DNA from: Parachlorella kessleri
Lineage: Eukaryota > Chlorophyta > Trebouxiophyceae > Chlorellales > Chlorellaceae
Assembly: GCA_001598975.1 (NCBI GenBank)
Contig: BBXU01002731.1
Span: 1-12,762 of the forward strand
DNA: 12,762 nt
Direction of reading: 5' to 3'
The number at the start of each line of letters is the position of its first letter. Position 1 is the stretch's first letter. The translations under genes were made by a program, and so were the position numbers. The notes under the pieces are model-generated. The model was not told the origin of the DNA. It searched no databases and saw only the letters and a program-made list of their open reading frames with translations. Positions 6,753-12,762 of the stretch are shown one piece after another.

Positions 6753-8822
6753 TTAGTACGCCTCGCTCGCACCCCCTCCCCAGGTGCCGTGGCCGTATGT
6801 CCTTGCAGACCCCCGTCCCCTCCCCGCTGGCAGCCCGAAAACTGCCTCCCACACGCTTCCTGGCCACGAGGCTCCCCAGCTGTTCCTTCCCCCTCGCCGG
6901 CCGGTACTGCCATTCCTCCCTCGACTCCCAGAGCCATAGTTGCCGCCATACCCATACACTCCGCTGCTGTAGCCGCGCCTGGCCGCCACGGTGTGGCCGG
7001 GGGCGAAGGGCCCCACCCTGGATAGGATCCTGACGTGGAGGATCCCTGCCAGGATCCCACACAGGTGCCCCCAGAAGGAGGACCCTGGCACCAGGAGCTG
7101 CGCCAGTACCAGCTCCGCCCAGCACACGTACTGCAGGGCAGCCAAGACGCGACAGCATGAGCCATGCACAGGTTCGAAACGTTGTGCACAAACTTCAATG
7201 TCGCCGCCACTGTGTTGCCGATGAGTACACCTGCATGGGTGCCCACGCTGTCGTCCCCAACTGCCAGCTTTCTAGCAGTGGTCACTCTCGGCGGGCATAT
7301 CGCTATTGTGCCTCCCTGCTAACTTGTACTACGCCAACCCCCAGGTGCTCTCCTCAACTTTGCACTACATGCCACCCTTACCAACCACAGGGGCTCCATG
7401 CAACGCCGCCTACCTTGGTGGGCAGGCGCACCCCGTACAGTCACTCCTACCTCTCCTCGTTTTGCACTACCTGCCACCCTTACCAACAAACCCAGGGGCC
7501 CCCATGCATCGGCTCCTACCTTGGTGGGCAGGCGCACCCCATAGATCTCGCTCCAGCCGGGGCTGTTGTGGTTCAGCACCACCTTGAGCCCAAACAGCAC
7601 CCCCGAAAAGCCCACGGCGCACTGGTTCATCACAGCGCGGCCCAGCAGGGGCCAGTGGGCTGCAAGCGCGGCCGCAAGCGCGACGTAGAGGGTGTTGGAC
7701 ACCAGGGCGAGCTCGGCACAGAGGCGCAGGAAGGGCAGGGAGCCGAGGCGCGGCTCCAGCTGGCCGCCCTGCAGCAATGCACAGAACCAGTGGACCAGAA
7801 CTCTTACCAAAGCTACGCTTGCGTCCACCCATGTCGATACACTTAACCCCTACTCTCAGTTTGGCTGCTTGCTGCCACTGCCAAACTTAGCAGAGGGAAG
7901 GTTATGTTTGGCCACCTGCAGTGCACCTGAGAAGAGGCAAGCTTGTCCTTGTCCCCTTGCAGCATAGCCGAGGGAAGCTTACCATCAACCAAGTACATGC
8001 AATCTCCCAGCAGCAAACTCATGGCCAGCTGAGTCATGTTCAAGAGCACCCCACCGCTGTATGCCGCCCACCAGCTCGCACCTTCCAAAGCAGGGATGAC
8101 ATGTTGTAGAACAAATGCAGCTCATCGGCGTGCAGCACAGGGCTCCATAGCAGCCGCCACCACTGCCACGACTGCAGCAGGCACAGCGGGGTATTTCGCC
8201 AGCGAGGCAGGCATCCCCACGTGCAAGAACTAAGCCCAGCTGGTCTTGGCCCCTGGCATGGGTTATCACCGCTCGTGCAGGCCAGACAGATCACTTGTGC
8301 TGCTACGCAGACCACTTCCCAAGGCTGATTGTGGCCTTGGTCCAGCCTTGGGTGATTCCCAGACCGGCAGGCAAGCGGTCGTACCTTCAGCACCAGTGAA
8401 GGGTTCAGGCAGCCCTGCCGGATGGACGGGATGAAGTCCAGCCCCAGCCCGGCAGGCTGCAGATAGGCCAGCACGTTGACTGCAGCAGACAACGTACGAA
8501 AGGTTATGTCAGGAGGCGAGAGTTTTCCTCTCAGGGTGGCCGCCCAGCGGCACACACGCTTCTGCCCTGCCAACAGTCAGGGGTCGGCCAAAGCGAACTC
8601 AACAGTGAAGCGCTCGCTGCCACCAACAAGGAGCGCACCTAGCAGCAGCAGGACTGTAACTGGGGGCTTCTTCTCCATCGTCATCAGCTGTTGCACCAGG
8701 ACGAGGCCCAGGCGCAACAGCTGCTGGTCCCTGAAGGGATCGCGCTGCCTGCTTCTGGTAAAGCCGCCCGTGGCGCCAGCAGGGAAGCCACCAAAGCCGC
8801 CTGGGAAAGCCCGAGGAGGCAT
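6753..8822 (-). CDS. Rhomboid-like intramembrane serine protease (RHBDD1/RBL14 type), complete
   Basis: Polytopic membrane protease that cleaves substrate transmembrane segments. The animal relative RHBDD1/RHBDL4 acts in ER-associated degradation, but localisation here is unknown. Exons on the minus strand: 8822-8639, 8479-8385, 8171-8082, 7768-7520, 7130-6753 (stop TAA 6755-6753), giving 331 aa. All introns are GT-AG and all phases close. Conserved blocks: KKPPVT near residue 52, HADELHLFYNMSSLLWKGG spanning exons 3-4, CAVGFSGVLFGLKVVLN with nucleophile Ser178, and VPGSSFWGHLCGILAGILH with catalytic His228. The spacing of about 50 residues fits the family. The ATG at 8822 is preceded by an in-frame TAG, and the protein is close to the length of its relatives (about 315-330 aa). 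The tail is rich in Gly, Tyr and Arg (GVYGYGGNYG). The RanBP2 zinc finger of plant RBL14 was not found. The 3' end is the least certain part, since a GTGCGAG donor-like site near 6772 could extend it. Confidence 0.9.
7365..7545 (-). repeat. Duplicated 5' splice junction in the rhomboid gene, offset 106 bp
   Basis: On the minus strand, GGGGTGCGCCTGCCCACCAAG|GTAGG ends exon 4 (donor at 7519-7518) and recurs further into the intron with its GT at 7413-7412. The copy has TAC where the exon has TAT (Tyr, silent). Flanking GCACTAC(C/A)TGCCACCCTTACC repeats as well, so a unit of about 95-106 bp was duplicated. Confidence 0.92.
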
Positions 8823-9899
8823 AAGGATTGCTTTCCCCCCCTCTATTTCTCGGGTTAGGAGATTTGTCAGGTGCTAGCTGGTCAGCCCTGGTGAGCCAGT
8901 AAACTAGGGTATCCGGTGTCCGGAATGTCTCGCTTCCATAATGCACCATCCAGTTCGGAAATTTCATGTTTCGCTCCCGGAAGGATCCCAGTTTGAAGAT
9001 CCAGGATCCAGAAGAATCCTGCACCTTCCACGGCTGTCTGCCCTGACAGCTGACAGGCCGCCCCATGTAGCATAGGGTGCACCAAAAGGCAAGCTAAGTC
9101 GATGGACCAGCTAACCTTCTAATAGAAAACTCGCTACAAAACCCCTAAGATGCCCGTTGGCTGTGCCCTTACGTCTTGATGACAAAGCCCCTCAGCAACT
9201 GTAGAGGTGCAGCTTGGGTTCAGTTCACCAGCTTGACAAATTGGGCAAAGAGCTGGAACTTTGCAGCCTAACCTTGGCATCCAGTCCTGTCGATGCCAGT
9301 CTTGCAGTTATATCACCCAGCAGCGTGCGCCGGGCGTCATGTAACACAGCTGCCAGATACGAGACAATGGAGCAGAGGACAAGACTGACCACAACAACCA
9401 AGAAGAAAGTAATGAAATGAGGAAGCAAATGCTGCTCGCCGTCCATCAGACTAACCAGCGGACAGCCCTGCATGGTTTACGATGCCATATTGACCCACAA
9501 GGCAGCTTTGTGCGGTTGCGAACTTTGGGTTGTGCAGGCCAATGCATGAACACGCCGGGCAGGAGCTCCACGCACCCCCAAGGTCCGGGAAAACATCACA
9601 AGCAACTCTAGGGATGACACAAGTGAAGCGACCTAACAACCTGAAACACTTCCCAGGCAGGCCAAAAGCCGACACCTGCACCATCCTAGCCAGAACGATC
9701 CGATCCACGCTCGTGACCATCCACCAGGGTTGTCTGTCTGTCAAAGACGACCGCCACTTGCGTCTGTCACAGGCGCACCAGAAGTAAAGCTCAGCCTCCA
9801 ACATCGCTTTCCAACAGCCCGCAGGTGGTTGTCCTTTCCAGAGGGCAGGGCTCCCCAGCCGCCGAATCCGCCATGAGTCTCGGGCGAAGTAACCCGCCC
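8823..9899. other. Region between TIC40 stop and rhomboid start
   Basis: It should contain the TIC40 3' UTR and the rhomboid promoter and 5' UTR, both on the minus strand. No clear TATA box or TGTAA (minus strand) was found. The one frame of note is 9473-9225 on the minus strand: 82 codons, with a hydrophobic stretch HFITFFLVVVVSLVLCSIV that would span a membrane. It has no family resemblance I recognise and codon use unlike the neighbouring exons, so it is not called a gene. Confidence 0.55.
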
Positions 9900-12762
9900 C
9901 TACTGTGGCGGGAAGCCGCCGGCGGCCGCCTCTGGAAAGAGCATGGACATCTTGTTGAACACCTTCATCACCTGCACAGCACCAGCACGGCCCCGGGACC
10001 ACCATGAGGAAAGGTATCTGCTTTTGTGAGTATCTCTGTTGTCCCTGCCTGTTGTTGTCTTGCAGGGATGCCTGGCTTGCTGCGCATCATTCCGACAGGA
10101 GCCAATCTACCAGCCCCTGTCACACACAACCCCTGCAACTACACGCGCCCCCCTCCCCCTCTCGCGCTACCCCCCCCCCCCTCTCGCGCGCACCCCCCCA
10201 CCACCACCACTACCACACACACACCGCGTGCGGAAAAGCACAAACAAGGCTGGTTACGCATCACACACGGCGCACCTCTGCAGTGTTCTGATACTTGAGG
10301 ATGGCCATGGCGCCGCCGCCGCCGCCGCCCCCCCCCACCCCACCCCGCACACACACACGCACCACCACCACCACACGCAGAGAAAAGCACAAACAAGGCG
10401 GTTGTGACTCATCACCCGACTCACCTCTGCGTTGTTCTGGTACTTAAGGATGGCCATTGGGTTGGACGTGCACTCCGCGATGGCCTGCATCACCTCGGGC
10501 TTGGTGATGGACGAGGCCAGGTCGGGGTCGCTCATGACCTGCAGCAGGGGATGGCAGCAAGCATGACTCAAACGTTACCAAACCCCTGGTGAGCGACGAG
10601 GCCAGGCCGGGGTCGCTCATGACCTGCAGCAAAAGAAGGGCAGCAAAGATGACTCACCCCCGACCACCGGCCTCCTAACAAGACCCTACTACTCCACTTC
10701 TTTCAAGCAGGCTCATGGGGTGTATGCCTGGTGCTCCCACCACTTGTCTGTGCCACCCGAGCTACCAGGTGCCAACAGAATGTATCAAAAATTCCTGCCA
10801 CCAGAACACCACCCACTATAAGTCCCAGCAGCGTGCCTTCTTGATGAAGTCCTCCGGCTTCATGCCCATCGCGCCTAGCTGCTTCTTCATGTTGTCGGGG
10901 CTCAGGTCCATGCCCTCCATCATCTTGGCGACCTCGGGGTTCCCCATCGCACCCGCCTGCACGGCACAGCGGAGCATGATGAGTCATCCCTCCCTAACAC
11001 GCCCCCCAACAGGGAGCACAGGCCATGCGCTGCTTTCCTGTGTACAAGCTCAGGCGTCCCTGTCACGACAGGCGGCACCACACCGCACCGCCCAGCCTGG
11101 AAAGCCATGTTACTACGGCTGATGCCAAAGCCTAGTGACATGGCCTCTCAGGCTGGGCAGTGCTGTGGACCTACACAACTGGAGGATCAACACAGTTGCA
11201 CAGCACTTGTCCACCAACCCACCCGCTCTGCGGGGTGGCTCCCCTCATACTTGGCTCATTCACCGGGTTTCAGCCAAAGCCAACAAAACACACAGCACCC
11301 ACCCGCCACAAGCTTACAGCCACCATCTGTGCACCCAGGGAGACTCCCTTACCAAGGACTCCAAAGCCGCACTGGGGCCCCCTCCCCCCCCACCACACAC
11401 ATCACCCACCACCCCACCACCACCACCACATCAAGGCGCCCCCTCCCCTCATGATTCCAACCTGCTGGGAAATCATCTGCTCCATCTGTGCGCGCATCTG
11501 CGGGTTGTTGAGCATGAAGTCAAACGTCTGCGGGTTGCGCATGGGTTCCGGGAGATAGGGGTATACCATCTTCTGCATCTCGGGGTCGCGCAGCATGTCC
11601 AGCATGGCGTTGCTGCCGGGGGCGGCGCCTGCGCCTGCGCCCGCACCCGGCGCATCTGCAGCAAGAGTATGAGCACATCGGGGGTCGGCAGGGGCAGGGC
11701 TGAACAAACACACCCTTTTGCATCTTGGCACCCTGCAGCGTCGCCATTGATGGTGGTGCCTACAGTAAGGGGATGCGCCAGCGCCCGGGCAAGGGGCGCC
11801 CACGCATGGGCAGTGATACAACGTCCCGGAATTCCCACTGGTACCAAGCGTATGCCTGCACCCCCGAACCCTGCAGCATGGCACCGCCTCCAGCAGAAGT
11901 GCAACCCCACCAAAAACCTTGTCCACACCAGCTGGAGATAGTCATAGGGTTGGGCAGTCACAGCTGACGCCTTGATACGAGCGTGGCAGGGGGCCGGCTG
12001 GGTGGTGGAGCAAGCAAGCCTCACAAATAGAAAGTACTGCCCCAGCGAAGGGCGACTAACTGAGGGACATGCATCTGCCCTTACCAGCCCCCGGAGGCAT
12101 CTGGAAGGGCGGGAAAGGCATCGCGGACGGATCCCACGCGCCAGGCTGGGCAGCCCCAGGCGTGGCGCCTGCTGCGCCTGCTGCACCCGCCCAGGCATCC
12201 GATGCTGGCGCCGAGGCGGGAGGGGCTTCTCGCGCCGGCTCCCCCACCGGGGACGCATCCACGTCAACAAAAGCGCTGCGCTTCTTAGAGGAGCTGCCAG
12301 AAGCGCCATTAGCGGGGCTGCTGCTGCTGCTGCTGCTCTGGGGGCTGCTGCTGCTGGGCGCGCTTCGCGTGGAGGGGGAGGCAGCAGGCGCAGCAGGGGC
12401 GGCGGTGGCGGTGGTGTCAATGGGGGGCTGCGAGCTGGCAGGGAAGCCAGAGGGAAATCCCGAAGGGAATCCGCTGCCAGGAGCGCCGGGGGTTCCAAAG
12501 GGGCTGCCTGCATGTCAATTTCAAGTAATACCAGCACATGAAGGCGATGACATGGCACCTGTGAGAGTGATAGCAACAGAGGTTGCAACCGATCATGCCA
12601 GCGGAAGGATCCCGGCCGTCCCCAGCTACATCACAATTTTATCACTGGAAATGCTAACTTCACATATTGTGTCCCCCCCACACACACACACATACGCTCG
12701 GCTGACCCACCTGCAGCACCAAAGGGGCTGGCCACACAGTGGATCACTAAGTTCACGTAATA
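9900..12762 (-). CDS. TIC40: TIC40 homologue, chloroplast inner-envelope import co-chaperone, 3' six exons (5' partial)
   Basis: TIC40 sits in the inner plastid envelope and links TIC110 to the stromal Hsp93 motor during protein import. Exons on the minus strand: 12762-12711 (partial, its own start uncertain), 12507-12085, 11655-11462, 10956-10837, 10538-10425, 9971-9900 (stop TAG 9902-9900). Phases close, giving 324 residues in the window. Order: SPFG- and GFPSGFPSGFP-rich stretch; Ala/Ser/Pro linker with a seven-Ser run encoded by AGC repeats and KKRSAFVDVD; first STI1/Hop domain at local residues about 174-220 (MVYPYLPEPMRNPQTFDFML); LSPDNMKKQLGAMGMKPEDF; second STI1 domain at about 264-316 (MAILKYQNNAEVMKVFNKMS), ending LFPEAAAGGFPPQ. 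These blocks follow plant TIC40 in order and spacing. The transit peptide and membrane anchor would lie beyond base 12762. One intron (10836-10539) has a GC donor. Confidence 0.92.
10200..10462 (-). repeat. Copy of TIC40 exon end and donor, offset 149 bp
   Basis: The exon end ATGGCCATCCTTAAGTACCA then GAACAACGCAGAG|GTGAGT (donor at 10424-10423) is echoed with its GT at 10275-10274 as ATGGCCATCCTCAAGTATCA then GAACACTGCAGAG|GTGCGC. Intron sequence beyond the donor (GCACAAACAAGGC on the plus strand) and CCA/CA microsatellite repeat in step, so about 149 bp is duplicated. Confidence 0.9.
10311..10378. repeat. (GCC)n, C-run and (CA)/(CCA)n low-complexity tract
   Basis: Within a TIC40 intron, GCC triplets pass into a C-run and then CA and CCA repeats. 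A related tract lies at about 10148-10222, and another at about 11380-11435. They accompany the duplicated donor segment. Confidence 0.8.
10505..10660 (-). repeat. Duplicated 3' splice junction in TIC40, offset 85 bp
   Basis: On the plus strand, GACGAGGCCAGG(T/C)CGGGGTC then GCTCATGACCTGCAGCA begins at 10510 and 10595. The working acceptor (exon from 10538, VMSDPDLASS) is the copy nearer the exon body. The upstream copy keeps its AG (10625-10624), but using it shifts frame. Following GGCAGCAA(G/A)(C/G)ATGACTCA also repeats. Confidence 0.92.
10835..10838 (-). other. Non-canonical GC 5' splice site in TIC40
   Basis: Exon 10956-10837 ends in AAGAAG followed by GCACGC on the minus strand. No GT lies between the last conserved codon and an in-frame TAG about seven codons on, and joining at AAG|GC to the acceptor before 10538 restores the TIC40 frame (FIKK-VMSDPDL). 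The intron is therefore read as GC-AG. Confidence 0.75.
11076..11171. repeat. Imperfect inverted repeat (hairpin) in TIC40 intron
   Basis: The core arms are 11089-11113 (CGCCCAGCCTGGAAAGCCAT then GTTAC) and 11135-11159 (GTGACATGGCCTCTCAGGCT then GGGCA). They are reverse complements with about five mismatches in 25, separated by 21 bases. Weaker pairing extends outwards (CCACACCGCACC with AGTGCTGTGG). No coding role is seen. Confidence 0.75.
12317..12355 (-). repeat. AGC trinucleotide tract encoding poly-Ser in TIC40
   Basis: Seven GCT then CTG GGG and four more GCT on the plus strand read as Ser(4)-Pro-Gln-Ser(7) in the TIC40 frame. This is a low-complexity linker between the membrane-proximal Gly/Pro-rich part and the STI1 domains. 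Confidence 0.85.

Noticed and set aside
7157..7846. 229-codon plus-strand open frame
   Set aside because: It is antisense to rhomboid exon 4 and its intron, and the minus strand carries the catalytic GFSG motif.
7960..8075. Minus-strand LLNMTQLAMSLLLG as an echo or extra exon of the rhomboid HLFYNMSSLLWK block
   Set aside because: The DNA similarity is short and gapped, and exon 3 joins exon 4 in phase without it.
11135..11941. 268-codon plus-strand open frame with His/Pro runs
   Set aside because: It is antisense to TIC40 exons, and the His and Pro runs come from the CCA/C-run low-complexity tract.
11473..12588. 371-codon open frame on the minus strand, rich in Pro, Leu and Ala
   Set aside because: It is a shadow frame of TIC40. 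The exon in another frame (12507-12085) encodes the Gly/Pro/Ser linker and joins in phase to the STI1 exons, while this frame has no family resemblance and crosses intron sequence.

Overview
The window looks like nuclear DNA of a green alga, probably a chlorophycean. The inference rests on three genes cut into many short exons with strong GT/AG sites, long introns full of C-runs and microsatellites, GC-rich third codon positions, a plastid import-apparatus gene (TIC40), and a TGTAA-type poly(A) signal. No bacterial, organellar, tRNA, rRNA, CRISPR or transposase gene was recognised. The species is not determined.

Layout: (1) bases 525-5762, + strand: the last ten exons (380 codons plus stop) of PRP19, the WD40/U-box spliceosome-associated ubiquitin ligase. 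Its N-terminal U-box lies upstream of the window. (2) 5763-6752: convergent 3' region. (3) 6753-8822, - strand: a complete five-exon rhomboid-like intramembrane protease of the RHBDD1/RBL14 type (331 aa), with both catalytic residues present. (4) 8823-9899: region between two head-to-tail minus-strand genes. (5) 9900-12762, - strand: the last six exons of a TIC40 homologue, the chloroplast inner-envelope co-chaperone with two STI1/Hop domains. Its transit peptide and membrane anchor lie beyond the right edge. The three genes have unrelated jobs (splicing/ubiquitylation, membrane proteolysis, plastid protein import) and are simply neighbours. All exons were joined by hand from reading-frame and splice-site phase, and every phase closes.

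The main observation is a recurring architecture in the introns. Most PRP19 introns, one rhomboid intron and two TIC40 introns contain one or two extra copies ('echoes') of the adjacent exon end together with its splice site, displaced about 53-149 bp into the intron and most often near 100 bp. Some echoes keep an intact GT or AG, so they are decoy or alternative splice sites. Others are decayed and have lost the dinucleotide. This suggests repeated small tandem duplications centred on exon-intron junctions as a mode of intron growth, and perhaps intron birth, in this genome. Other points are a GC-AG intron in TIC40, an imperfect intronic hairpin, and a dispersed donor-like motif around the rhomboid gene.
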